This document shows positions 24,790 through 35,580 of a stretch of 64,000 nt of DNA, one piece after another. The stretch lies in the NCBI GenBank assembly GCA_963971425.1, contig OZ020515.1:38731198-38795197 (forward strand), in the 5' to 3' direction. The notes beneath the pieces are model-generated. The model did no database searches. It saw only the letters and a list, made by a program, of their open reading frames with translations, and had not been told where the DNA came from. Positions within the stretch are counted from its first letter, which is position 1. Each line of letters begins with the position of its first letter. Source of the stretch: Bryoerythrophyllum caledonicum. Its lineage: Eukaryota > Streptophyta > Bryopsida > Pottiales > Pottiaceae. A program made the translations under genes and the position numbers.

Positions 24790-25208
24790 CTCCTCGGTAC
24801 CGAGGAGCTCTTCAGCCGCTTTTTTTTGGTTTTGCCTTGAAGGCACTCCTCGGTATTGAGGAGCCCCTCAATTGGTTTTGTTTTTTATTTATTTATTTAT
24901 TTATTTTTTTGGTTTCGCCCTCATGACCCTCCTCGGTACCGAGGAGCCCTTTGGCTCGTTTTTTTTTTGTTTTTTGTTTTTTTTTTGTTTTTTGGTTTGG
25001 CCCTCATGGCCCTCCTCGGTACCGAGGAGCCCTTCGACTGGTTTTTTTGTTTTTTTGTTTTTTTGTTTTTTTGTTTATTTGTTTTTTTTTTGGTTTCGCC
25101 CTCATTGGCCCTCCTCGATACCGAGGAGCCCTTCGACTGGTTTTTTTGTTTTTTTTGTTTTTTTTTTTTTTTGGTTTCACCCTCAGGGCCCTCTTCGGTA
25201 TTGAGGAG
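24790..25208. repeat. Dense array of six palindromes separated by poly-T
   Basis: The 18-bp core CTCCTCGGTACCGAGGAG, a perfect palindrome, occurs at 24790, 24929 and 25012. One- or two-base variants occur at 24845, 25111 and 25191. Each core is followed by 'cccttcgactgg' or similar, a long T-run (broken by single G or A) and 'ggtttcgccctca'. Spacing is 55-99 bp and varies with T-run length. Open frames here (Phe-rich) are by-products of the T-runs. Confidence 0.93.
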
Positions 25209-25609
25209 CTCCTCGGTTGGTTTCTTTTTTCTTTTTTTTCTTTTATTTACCAATATTTTAGAAGTTGCTATATTTTTTTTAACAATAAGTTGAGCAATCA
25301 TTCATCTACATTCATCTATCTACATTCATCCATCTATCTACATTCATCCATCTATCTACATTCATCCAAATATCCTCCAAATAGTTTATTTTGGGGTCTT
25401 TTAATCCAACGTTCTCCCATTTTGATCTTTTTTCATACCACATAAATAGGTCACAATGTAAAATTGTTTCTTGTAAATCACCCCAAATCTGTGGTTATAG
25501 GGTGCCCAACTGAAAATAATAGATTGCTTACTACTCACTGCTCACCGCTCACTGCTCACTGCTCACTGCTCACTGCTCACTACTCACTGCTCACATTCTA
25601 GCATTCCTG

Positions 25610-26495
25610 ATCCCGTGAGGAGAACCAACTCTTCGGCTTTGCGCACCAAAAGTGGTGAAATAAAATTGATTAATATTTGTTATATACCGAGAATGAAGGA
25701 AAACCTCATTTCAGTTGGATCTTTTGCAGATTCAGGACATGTTACTGTTTTTATAGCTTCTTGCTACTACGTTTATGACAAGAATCACCCCAATCAGACC
25801 ATTGCTATTGGAACTAGAGATCCCCCAAACAGTCTCTACGACTTTCATGAAGATGTGTAAGCCAACTCAGTAGAAGTAAATGATAACGCAAGCTGTGGCA
25901 CATGAGACTACAACGCCTAAGCTATGTTAGTATGAAATCTTTATCCTCATTGGATGAAGATCAAGGTTTATCTATCATTGACTACACGCATAGAGTTTGT
26001 GAATGTTGTCCAGCCGTTCAACAACATCGTGAGCGTTTTCCACAAAAATTACATATTAAACCTTCGATACCAAGAGAGAAGGTGCACACAGACGTCATCA
26101 AACCAATGCCACACATGTCTCTTGGAGGATCACAATATGTACTTGTTTTCATTAATGATTATTCACGCAAGAGCTGGATTTATCTTTTGCAATATAAGAG
26201 CAAAAATTTCAACAAATTCCGCACCTTTAGAAGCATGATTGAGCTGGAGACAGGGAATAAGCTTAAAAACTTACAGCTCAACCGCGGAGATAAATAATTA
26301 TCTCAATATTTTATTAAACATTGCAACCAAGCTGGAATTCACCGTGCTCACTCAGACACGCACTCCACAACAAAATGGTGTATTAGAACGGTGCAATAGA
26401 ACAATCATGGAGCGTAGAAGGAGTTTAGCAGTTGGCGCAAACTTACCAACATATTTATGAAGTGAAACAGTTGCAACAACCACCTATCTAATAAA
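25610..26495 (+). pseudogene. Copia 2 protease end and integrase, broken
   Basis: Reads RRTNSSALRTKSGEI and the GAG-pre-integrase region (MKENLISVGSF, YDFHED), then integrase with C-x2-C (CECC), the first Asp in KVHTDVIKPM, a degraded second Asp motif (LNRGDK) and the Glu in QQNGVLERCNRT. Stops and frameshifts are present. The frame is cut at 26495, within the codons for T-Y-L-I-N, by a TTAA-targeting element. Confidence 0.88.
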
Positions 26496-27729
26496 CCCCG
26501 AAAGGTGCCTAGGCGTTTTTTGGAAATTAAAATTTTAAGATCGGCTTTGGTGTGCTCTGGTGAAAATTGGAGAAGAATTTAGAATTAGGAGTTCAATTTT
26601 TTTTCCAATGTAGGTGGTTTTACAAGCATGGCGTTGAAATTTTATCAAAATTATCTAATGTATTTTGGTATTTTTAAAAAGACCGTACACAACTAGAGAC
26701 TCGCCAAAAACATTGGAAAATTGACAAGTTTTGCCAAAATTGACTTTTAGAATTGGAAAATTGGAATTAAAAAACATTGGAAAATTGACAAGTTTTGCCA
26801 AAATTCCCAAAATTGTGAGTGTTTCAAACCACAATAAATGCAAAACATGGTCAATTTGCACAAAACATATCAATTCTAAAAGTCATGAAGTGCTAGAATA
26901 CAATGATAAAACTCATCACACAAGAATCAAGTCAATGATTTATAAGGAAGTTTTCAAAGGAAGGGGGTCCATTGTTTGGTAGAGTTGTAGAAATACAGTC
27001 TACGAAAGGAAGGAAAAGCGTGAACAATAGACTACAAAAGGTAGTACAATTGATCAATGCAAGAATCTTAGCAATATTGAAAAGAGTGTAAACACCAAAA
27101 TCAATACCTACCTTACAAATGGTGTATTCATTTTGGATATACATAAACAAATTATATACCCACCTTACAAGATGAATATATACATATTATAAATAAACAA
27201 ATTATATACATACATACATATATATATTTTATAATTTATAGTTATTTGGTATATAAATTATATACCCACCTTACAAGATGGTATACAATTTGTTTCAATA
27301 TACCAAATTGTATATTGAAACAAATTATATAAATTTTAAGGTATATTGAAAAAAATATAATTTATTTCAATATAATGTATATTGAAACAAATTATAACAT
27401 AATGTATATTACAATATAATTTAAATTATAAATTGTAAGGTATAAATGTGGTATATTGAAATAAATAATAATATAATAAATGTGGTATAAATTGTAAGGT
27501 ATATTGAAACAAATTATATACCCACCTTACAAGATGAATACACCAAAATGAGCCTTTGAATCAATCCCTTCTTCACATTTGAGATCACATTATTTTCCAC
27601 AAAATTTGACAATCAGGTCTTCATTGCAATGCTTTACACCAAAGGATTTTTTTTTTAAAAACAAAACATCACGGAGATGCAATGCAAAAGTGAGAGGGGA
27701 AGCCACACATCCCTTGGCATCTTTAGGGG
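26496..27729. mobile_element. TTAA-flanked TIR element, copy E
   Basis: Starts CCCCGAAAGGTGCCTAGG and ends CTTGGCATCTTTAGGGG (inverted). The right flank is TTAA, and the left flank TAAA is one base from TTAA. Excising it with one TTAA gives CTAATTAACAAGAGTCCA, which reads L-I-N-K-S-P, the expected copia integrase sequence. This proves insertion at TTAA. The interior is non-coding, with a 33-bp repeat (about 26710-26810) and three copies of 'aaattatatacccaccttac' (27148, 27254, 27508). Confidence 0.88.
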
Positions 27730-27733
27730 TTAA

Positions 27734-30005
27734 CAAGAGTCCAACTCAACTCAAGAAAATTTTAGGACTCCGCTAGAGAGTAAATTCTCAAGTACTAAAT
27801 TTGACCTCCACAACCTTAAATTTTTTGGCTACATTTCTTGTGTGCACATTCTCGAGGAAGATAAGAACAAACTTGACAGCAAGATGTAGGTGTCTATTTG
27901 TGGAGTATGATCTTGAAACCAAAGCATATAGATGTTATGATCCAAAAAGGCGTAAAGTTATTTTAAGAGGATGTCATTTTTTATGAAGAAAAAGTTGGTT
28001 ATCATTTTCTTGAGCAACCACAGTTGAATATCGTGTCCATATTTAGCACCAACACGATTTCCCAAGATATCACACCTACCAACTCTAGCCCGCTATCACC
28101 AAGATTTCTTGAATCCTTAGCAAAAGGCGGCAAGGACGCCACCTACACCAATGCACGGCGCAACACAAATAGAGTAGATGACACGGATTTACCTATTGCG
28201 ACCACAGAGACCGGTCTGACGACCACGCCGCCCCAATCGTCGTGCCCTCGGCGCAGAACCAGAGACAGTGGAGGAGGCCCGATCCAGGCCTTGATCCTAG
28301 ACACTTGGCTGACCACCTGTACACAAGCCAACGGATCCAAGGAGGGTTGAGTCAAGAGCCCGAACATGCAAACTCCAAGTGCCCAAACATCAACCTGGGC
28401 GAGGGGCCCATGGGCAAACTTAGCCAACTCCATCATCAACATCGCTAGGCATCCAGCCCAACCCTCATTCCATTGTTGCCCCTCGTCGGAGCTCCAACAA
28501 CAAAAGACCATCGGTGAAGCTTGCCGATTTTTGAATGCTCACACCTGAGACACCATCAAAGCTCCAACCCTGTGCAAAAGCTAGACAACATTGCAAGTAG
28601 ATAGAAGCAGTTGCATAAGAAACAAGCTCAAATTTGAGAAGTAACACATGGAAGATTATCAATTGACCTATGAATAAGAAACCCATGACGACAAAGTGGC
28701 TTTTCAAACTCAATTGCATTGGGGAAGCCAACAAATACAAGGCACGTATTGTTGCACGAGGTTTCCAATAGCGCGAGGGCATTGACTACCTCGAGGTTTT
28801 TGCCCAAGTTGTGCGTTGGTCCACGATTCAAATGATATTGTCTCTTGCCGCCAAATATAATTGGCATATCTACCAAATCAACGTCGTAAGTGCATTTCTA
28901 ACAACAATCTCAAGGAGGAAGTCATCATAGAAATAACACTTGGCTTTCCTTATGCCAACGATTCCAGCATAGTACGACGATCGAAGAAGGCGTTATATGG
29001 CTTGAAGCAAGCTTCAAAGGCATGGTATGATGAAGTTAACATGTAGATGCATGCACAAGGACTTACACAAAGCGCTTATGACCCAAATCTCTATTATGCA
29101 ATTGTGGGCGACGAACGTATCATCATACTGTTATATGTGGATGACCTCCTTATCACCGAAGACAACGCAGCTGAAATCAAAAGACTGCAGGATGCATTAT
29201 GGAGAGATTTTGACATGACAGATCTAGGCTTTGCTGAGATATACTTGGCTAAAATTGCAAGATTTAAAGCTGGAGTTTTTCTCACTCAATGCAACTATAT
29301 CAAACAACTCCTCAAGAAATTCAACATGCAAGATGGTAACTCTTACCGATTATCCATGGACCCCGACTTTTATTTGCAATGTCATACAAATACTTAGAAG
29401 GTGGACGCTTTTCTCTACCGCTCCCTAGTTGGCCATTTGATACACTTCACCAACACTCGACCAGACGTATGTTATGCGGTAAGCAGAGTCTTTTGTTTTA
29501 TCGAATCACTCGAGGAGGCACACTTACAAGCCGCCAAGAAGATCTTAAGGTATCTGCAAGTCACCATTGACCACGGACTCTGTATGCCATCAGGGAATTT
29601 AGATAGCTATCACACCTACACCGATGCCGGTTGGGGACGGGACATTAACACAAGGAAGTCAACATTGGAAATTCTACACAAAATTGGAGATATGAGCATT
29701 GTATGGAGCAGTAAATTACAATTGGCAGTCTTGTTATCCAATACCAAAGCTGAATACCGAGTACTTACCGATGCTATGAAGGACATCCTTTATTATCGAC
29801 AACTCTTAAGCAAACTTGGACTTGACATCATTCAACCAACTTAAATCCTTAGCGGCAAAAAATCATCCATAAAACTTGCTCAAAATCCAGTACTACACTC
29901 AAGAACAAAATATACAGCCATTCAAAAATAATTTAATAGAAAAACCTTTCAAAATGGAGTAGTATAAGTCACACACATTTCTACCACACTACACCAAGTT
30001 GGCTT
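27734..30005 (+). pseudogene. Copia 2 integrase end, RT and RNaseH, broken
   Basis: Continues with 'CRCLFVEYDLETKAYRCYD', a Pro/Ser-rich linker (28024-28450) and RT blocks: KWLFKLNCIGEANKYKARIV, VARGFQ, ALYGLKQASKAWY and LLYVDDLL (about 29130). RNaseH shows YTDAGWGRD, then KAEYR and a degraded 'KYTAIQ' end near 29930. Several stops and frameshifts are present, including one before ILSGKKSSIKLAQNP. It ends without a 3' LTR. Confidence 0.9.
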
Positions 30006-30054
30006 TTTCGCAAAATCCCTATCCTATAGGAAATTTATTGCAAATAGGGATAGC

Positions 30055-30560
30055 ACATCATGATGTAGGAATACATCATGTATTGACCACAACAACACAT
30101 TTGAAGTTTTCAATTTTAACTCTTTTGTGTCTTGGAGAGAGGGTTTTTTTGGTGTTGTTATGGTAGGGCATTGAGCTTTAGCACATGAATAAAAATCAAG
30201 AAAAATATTGATGGATATAAAGAGACATATTTGGTAATTGTGTGAAAATTATCATTATAGCTGTCTTTTTGACTTTTTCAGTAAACGTAGTTAGCCAATT
30301 CTTGCATAAAGAGACTAGTTCATATGAGGCAGATAGTCTATTTGAAAGAAATGTAGTACTTGTAGGTTCAGTGCACGACCTATGTGATAGAAAGAATTAT
30401 GGATCTTTGGAATATCCAATAAGATGGGGTGGTTTGAATAAACTCGCTTGATTTTGGAGTCTACATCCTCAAATATGTATCCACATCCTCAAATTAGTAA
30501 ATAGGATAGGACCATTGCAACGGGTGTACCAAGAATATAGATAAAGGACTTGTATCTATA
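30055..30560 (-). repeat. Satellite-like dispersed repeat, inverted copy
   Basis: Reverse complement of the segment 3/5 type: 'catgatgtattgaccacaac', 'gagagggttttt', 'gggcattgag', and finally 'gtttgaataaactcgcttgattttggagtc' (in pieces). It adjoins the broken end of copia element 2, so it may mark a rearrangement breakpoint. Confidence 0.75.
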
Positions 30561-30599
30561 GCGGATTCAATTTGGATTCAACAAATCGCTTACAATGCA

Positions 30600-31020
30600 A
30601 TGAAGCTAGTTTGCTAGTGGTGAGTAGTGAGTTGAGAGCAATGAATTTAATTTTAGAAGGGAATATTTTAGGATGTCAAATATTCTTTTATTAAGATTTC
30701 TTATGTGCTAAAAATAATATTTTTTTAATCTTATTACCGTGGATTTTGGAAGGATTTAAGGTGATATTATGGTTTGAATTGCGAGGTAAACCAATGTGAT
30801 GTGATAGAAATTATAGAATATATGGTAGGATTGAATAGCACCTTTTGTGGCGAGGGTGGCATTTTGTGCCATGGATTGGATGAACCATTTGGATGATAAA
30901 TTCAGTGGATGGACATAATTTTATCTTTCATCACCATTATAAGAGTTGGGCCTCACGTTAGAGAAACTAGTCATTCAACAACAAATAATTTCGATCATGG
31001 AAAATAAGAACTTTGATGCA
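30600..31020. repeat. Relic related to the 23356-25609 transposon
   Basis: Begins with a GCTAG and 'ggtgagtagtgag' like the left end of that element. It shares 'tattaccgtgg' and 'ttggatgata-a-ttcatggatgga' in the same order. It is truncated and lacks the hairpin array. Confidence 0.5.
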
Positions 31021-31227
31021 AAACAGCCTAGCGCCCTGTTTCATTTGACTTTTTTTAAATTGATTTTTTTCCTTTCACATGATTTGAAAAACCAGGGTCC
31101 TTGATAGGGACGTGCCCTGATTTTGGCCTTTGGAAATCATATCCGGATCAACATAAATCAAATTCTATTTCTTCATAATGGAAAGACCTTGTAAACCTAC
31201 CTTGTTTTCCCAAGTGGTTTCTCCTCC

Positions 31228-31597
31228 TATCCTCCTTGTGCTAGAGACGGGGTTTGTCTTTGGAGGGTGTGGCTCCCTGCAACAATTTCAGCGTAAAGCT
31301 CCGGTGGTTTAGGATTGTGCGAAGAAATTGTTTTTGGTACGTGACAAATCAGGTGTTGGTGTAGTAGCCGTACACCTGGATAGGAGCCAAGGACTCTGTC
31401 GTGGTGCTTCCTGATACTTGCGGCCTCACCAAGCTTGCATGATGGGAGAAATTGTACTCCATCCAGAGAACCATGACGCTTAGGCCGTATCTATACAGGT
31501 CCAAGGCGCTCCACCTGATGTTCCTATTTGCCACGGAGAGGTTTCTATTTGTGGTCAGGGATTGCAATGTGAAGGTGTATGGAAGATTTTAGATGTT
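31228..31597 (+). pseudogene. Decayed fragment of an F-box gene paralogue
   Basis: About 370 bp strongly similar to 35095-35455 of the intact F-box gene (for example 'tggctccctgcaaca', 'agccgtacacctgg', 'gtactccatccagagaac', 'aatgtgaaggtgta'). It has stops, small indels and a marked excess of C-to-T and G-to-A differences relative to the intact gene. Only the middle-to-late beta-propeller part is present. The matching 5' flank copy is at 20981-21705, so the paralogue was apparently split and eroded by TE insertion and deletion. Confidence 0.88.
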
Positions 31598-31834
31598 TTA
31601 GATTTCATATCATCGATGTTATTTTGGAATTTATAAAAATTACTTGCTTCTTTTTTATTCAATCTTTGTGAAATCTCAATCCAGTATCCATCCATTCCCA
31701 TGTTTTTTTATGTGTTTATATAAGGAAATTGCATAAAAAGGATGTGATTTTTTATGTATCTAGGATCCATTATTCAATTGTTTTGGATAACTATTTTCAC
31801 CTACTAAGTCAGTGCATATATCATCAATGGTAGA

Positions 31835-32825
31835 ATTTAAGACTCCAAATTCAACCCAGTTTGTTCAAACCCGCACACAATGTACAAGTCTCTTTATGCC
31901 ACATTGAGCCAGCTGCCAATGAAATAGACTCACCATCAAATCCAGTCTTTTTATGCCACGTTGAGCCAGCTGCCAATGAAATAGACTCACCATCAAATCC
32001 AGTCTTTTTATGCCACGTTGAGCCAATTGCAAGCTAGATACAGAACAAGTCTCTTTATGCCACGTTGCCACATTGAGCTACAGAACAAGTCTCTTTATGC
32101 CACGTTGAGCTACAAAACAAGTCTCTTTATGCCACATTGAGCCAGCTGCCAGCTGGTTGCAGGGCAAGTCATAATGACACATGTGGTGATTAATTTCACA
32201 TTACCAATTATTTATCTTTAACCTTCATTTTTCACCCACTCAATGCATTGCATATAGTCACTTTTATCACCTAGTAACCAAGTTAGCGCATATTTCATTA
32301 ATAAGAGAAAAGACTCCCAAATCAACCTTGTTCATTCAAAACATCCCATCCTATTAAATATCCCAAAGAGCCATACAAATTTCTTTCAATATGTACGTCT
32401 GGCACTCAGCAAACGTCACCTCCTTCCATCCAATCTCTTTACATCACATTGAGCCAGCTAGTTACACGTCACCTCCTTCCAGCCCTTTTTTTTTAGTTCG
32501 CCAGATTCTCTTTCGGCCAGTGACATAACTTCCTTCCAAAATTTTACCCAACCCACATCTCACAGCAAAGCGAATCTGTCAGAGTGTCGCCAAAAAAAAA
32601 AGCCCTGCCTCCTTCCATCCAATCTCTTTACATCACATTGAGCCAGCTAGTTACACGTCACGTCCTTCCATCCAATCTCTTTACATCACATTGAGCCAAC
32701 TGGTTACAGAACAACTCGAACAGACACTTGTAATGATTGCCTTCATATTACCAATTCTTTTTCTTTCATCCTCATTTTTTACCTAGATAGCGCATTGCAT
32801 ATAATCACTTTTTTCACCTACCAAG
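31835..32825. repeat. Complex tandem repeats upstream of the F-box gene
   Basis: About seven copies of 'agtct-tttatgccacgttgagcca' type words at 31885-32160, including a 57-bp unit ending 'ccagctgccaatgaaatagact' in two exact copies. Then come copies of 'ccaatctctttacatcacattgagccagctagttacacgtcac' (in part) at about 32424-32700. No gene is seen. Confidence 0.75.
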
Positions 32826-33095
32826 TTAGTGCATACATCATCAATGGTAGAAAAGACTCCAAAATCAACCCAGTTTGTTCAAGCCACCCCATCTCATTAG
32901 ATCCATAATTCCATTTGATACATACACTATGCACTCAACATATAGCCACCACATCCCGATTTAGTGCATACATCATCAATGGTAGAAAAGACTCCAAAAT
33001 CAACCCAGTTTGTTCAAGCCACCCCATCTCATTAGATCCATAATTCCATTTGATACATACACTATGCACTCAACATACAACCACCACATCCCGAT
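32826..33095. repeat. Exact 135-bp tandem duplication
   Basis: Units 32826-32960 and 32961-33095 start 'ttagtgcatacatcatc' and end 'cacatcccgat'. They differ only around 'catatagcc' versus 'catacaacc'. Near-identity implies a recent duplication about 1.2 kb before the F-box start codon. Confidence 0.95.
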
Positions 33096-33129
33096 TAAAT
33101 AGATCAGCCGCCACATGATGTAGATACGT

Positions 33130-33850
33130 ATTCGAGAATGTAGATACGACTCCCATGAATCGTTTAAGGGTTAAACTTTTCAAATGTACAAAAATTGCCC
33201 TCTGGACTCCGGAAGGGGCAAGAAAAGGTAAAAGAAAGGAGAGCTCTTGCAAGTCACATCATATTAAAGTTTTAGGCAAAAATCAAATTAATTTGACACA
33301 AGTGGCCATCGCGTCCATGGCAAGCAAAGTACGTCTCTCCCAAAGCCTCCAAATCATGTATAATAGCCATAGCCATATGCACAAGAGCAACACTTCTCAC
33401 TTCCCTCCTCACCTTCACAAAACTAGCCCTCCGCCAACCTGTATGTTACCTCACCCTTCTCCTTGTCTTTCACTTCCCTCTTGTTTTGATCATGCCTCTG
33501 TCTTGCCATGGTGTTGGTTTCAGACTTATGGTGTAGTGCTTTTGTTGAAACAGAGGACCGCCGATGTATTGTTAGAGTTTTTTAAAGTTTTGTCTCATGT
33601 GATGGTGTAAAATGATTGTCAGGTGGGAGCCTGAAAGCCGGCGCCACGTGAGCTTCGCCATTTTTTTGGTTTCAGGTGAAGAACTACAATTCACTCCTCT
33701 TTTCATCATCATCTTTGCCTTAAAAGTTGGTGTTTGTGGTGAGAGTTGTTTAAGAATGGAGGTGTGTATTACATGAAAGCAAGCATAAATCCTTGAGATG
33801 AAGGGTTCATGCTCACTTTCATGCAATATACCCCACCATTTTTTCCTGCA
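33130..33850 (+). repeat. 5' flank of the F-box gene, duplicated at 20981-21705
   Basis: Similar over about 720 bp to the copy at 20981. It includes the foldback element (33753-33842). It probably contains promoter or leader sequence, since it ends about 440 bp before the F-box ATG, but no TATA box or splice site can be assigned confidently. Confidence 0.75.
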
Positions 33851-34293
33851 GCACACACCACCACATTCAACCTGGGCATTCTTTCGGTTAAAACACTGAT
33901 CTCCACTTCCAAAAAACTAGAACCTAGACTTTCTCAGGTGATGAAGAAACAGTAACTTGATGTACCATGTTCTCACACCCTTGTATGTAACATGTATCTC
34001 ACACCTTCGTGCATCACCTTCCAAACTTGCTGCAACCGAAGGAGGGAGGTGAACTATTATTCGTTGCCTAGTTTGCTCTCATAATAGTAAAGATCAGTGA
34101 TGTCGTTTCAACTGAACATTGAACTCCACAAACTGCTTAGATCGCATCGCCCTGCAGATGAACATCTCGTAACTTATCACTTGCCATAGAAAAGTGCTAC
34201 TGTTACACCAGTTTGTGGAAAAATATGTATCTCACGCCCTCGTTCTTATTCCAAGAGCTTGTTCTCACATGATCCTTGTACATATCAGCAGTC

Positions 34294-35580
34294 ATGGGGG
34301 AAGAGCGAAAGGCGGTCATGGCTCTCTCACGGGCGCAACTCATCCTGTTTCGCACCTTCGAGAACCTAGAAGACCTGCTGCGCGAGCAATTCGCCGATGA
34401 CCCGAAAGGCTTCAAACTCACGATGTGGATCAAGGAGAATTTTCTGAATAATATCCCTGCCGCGCAATGCCAGATCTTGGACATAATACACGCCAACCGC
34501 CACCAACGCCACCACTTCCCCTACTACCTTCACCCCTGTATCTGGAGCGCGCTCCCCCAGGACCTCACCGAGATTGTGCTCTCCAAGCTACCCGTGAAGC
34601 ACATCATCGACCTGACGCGCTCCACCGGCAGCTCCACCTCCGCCTGCTTCCGCCGGAGCGCCGCGGAGCGCCACCCGGACCTCTTGGCCCTCATGAGATG
34701 GGGCGCCTGCGGCACCGTCCGCGCCACCGTGTACGACCCCTCCTGCAGCGACTGGACCGGCTTCGACCTCAGGGGCTTCCCTGCCTGCAGCAGCAACCAC
34801 CGAGATCACGGATACGAAAACTCCATGTACGCGCACGAGAGAGGGCTGGTGTGCTTCGTACCGCCCCTATCTAGGCCTGTGCTCGTCTCCAACCCCTTGA
34901 CTGGCGAATGGAGGATGCTCCCCGTTCTGGAGCACAACCCGACTCTCGCAGTGCAGATTCTCGTGGAGGACAGCGGCGTCTACAAGGTGAAGCTCGTCTG
35001 TGGCGACACCGACGTGAAGAAACTGGTGTATACTCAGACACACACGCCTGAGAACAACGCCTTTTGCTACGACTCCACAACTGGAAGATGGGAGACTCTG
35101 GAGACGGGGTTCGTCTTCGGAGGGTCTGGCTCCCTGCAACAGTTCCAGCGTAAAGTTCCGGTGGTGTTCGACTGTGCGAAGAGGCTGTTTTGGTACCTCA
35201 CGAATCTGGTGTCGGTGCAGCAGCCGTACACCTGGGCCGGAGCCAGGGACTCCGTCGCGGTGCATTACGACGCCTGCGGCGTCACCGAGCTCGCATGGTG
35301 GGGGAAAGCGTACTCCATCCAGAGAACTATGTCGCTCGGGCCGTATGTGTACAGGTCCAAGCCGCCCCACCTGGTGTTCCTGTTTGCCACCGAGAGGTTT
35401 CTGTTTGTGGTCGGGGATAGCAATGTGAAGGTGTACGGGAAAAGCTGCCAGTTGCTGCAGGTGTTTAATCGCGAAACGCGTAAGTGGTTCCTTGCGCCGG
35501 ATCTCGGCGAGTCTGACTCACACCCTCAGTGCTTGAAGAGGGCGTTCGTTTGTGAGCTCCGCTGGGACTCCGTCCCTTAA
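34294..35580 (+). CDS. F-box/kelch-type protein, 428 aa, single exon
   Basis: Predicted substrate receptor of an SCF (Skp1-Cullin1-F-box) ubiquitin ligase. The F-box lies at about residues 84-134 (WSALPQDLTEIVLSKLPVKHIIDLTR...), and the C-terminal two thirds look like a kelch or F-box-associated beta-propeller, with NPLTGEWRMLP and CYDSTTGRWETLE repeats. The N-terminal 80 residues are helical-looking and unassigned. The start is the ATG at 34294. The frame is open slightly upstream but has no other ATG. The gene is intronless and markedly more GC-rich than its flanks. No substrate can be inferred. A decayed paralogue fragment lies at 31228-31597 and a duplicated 5' flank at 20981-21705. The family call is firm; the individual identity is not. 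Confidence 0.92.
   Translation: MGEERKAVMALSRAQLILFRTFENLEDLLREQFADDPKGFKLTMWIKENFLNNIPAAQCQILDIIHANRHQRHHFPYYLHPCIWSALPQDLTEIVLSKLPVKHIIDLTRSTGSSTSACFRRSAAERHPDLLALMRWGACGTVRATVYDPSCSDWTGFDLRGFPACSSNHRDHGYENSMYAHERGLVCFVPPLSRPVLVSNPLTGEWRMLPVLEHNPTLAVQILVEDSGVYKVKLVCGDTDVKKLVYTQTHTPENNAFCYDSTTGRWETLETGFVFGGSGSLQQFQRKVPVVFDCAKRLFWYLTNLVSVQQPYTWAGARDSVAVHYDACGVTELAWWGKAYSIQRTMSLGPYVYRSKPPHLVFLFATERFLFVVGDSNVKVYGKSCQLLQVFNRETRKWFLAPDLGESDSHPQCLKRAFVCELRWDSVP

Larger units (their letters stand above)
23356..25609. mobile_element. 2.25-kb non-autonomous TIR transposon with hairpin array
   Basis: It splits the copia protease frame exactly. The 10-bp duplication ATCCCGTGAG lies at 23346-23355 and 25610-25619, and removing the element plus one copy restores G-E-S-Y-P-V-R-R-T-N. 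Termini are inverted: CAACGACGCTAGGATGTGAGCAGTGAG at left and, in reverse complement at right, CAGGAATGCTAGAATG followed by the same GTGAGCAGTGAG. Both ends continue as clustered GTGAGCG/GTGAGCA heptamers. No transposase is encoded. A 9-11 bp duplication suggests a Mutator-like mobiliser, though the TIRs are short for that group. Confidence 0.9.
21820..30005 (+). mobile_element. Old 3'-truncated Ty1-copia element with two nested DNA transposons
   Basis: The 5' LTR (21820-22032) is followed at once by TGGTATCAGAGC, the standard Met-tRNA primer site. Coding pieces then run GAG, PR, INT, RT, RNaseH on the plus strand, interrupted by insertions at 23356-25609 and 26496-27729. No 3' LTR is present: after the RNaseH end (about 30000) the sequence changes to an inverted copy of the satellite-like repeat. 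The coding part has many stops and frameshifts, so it is much older than the copia copy at 7882-13075 and belongs to a different lineage. Confidence 0.93.

Noticed and set aside
24856-25445. Phe-rich open frames resembling membrane proteins
   Set aside because: They arise from long T-runs between the palindromes. No conserved sequence or start context.
25510-25600. CRISPR-like short direct repeats (GCTCACT)
   Set aside because: Seven-base tandem units without spacers, at the terminus of a eukaryotic transposon.
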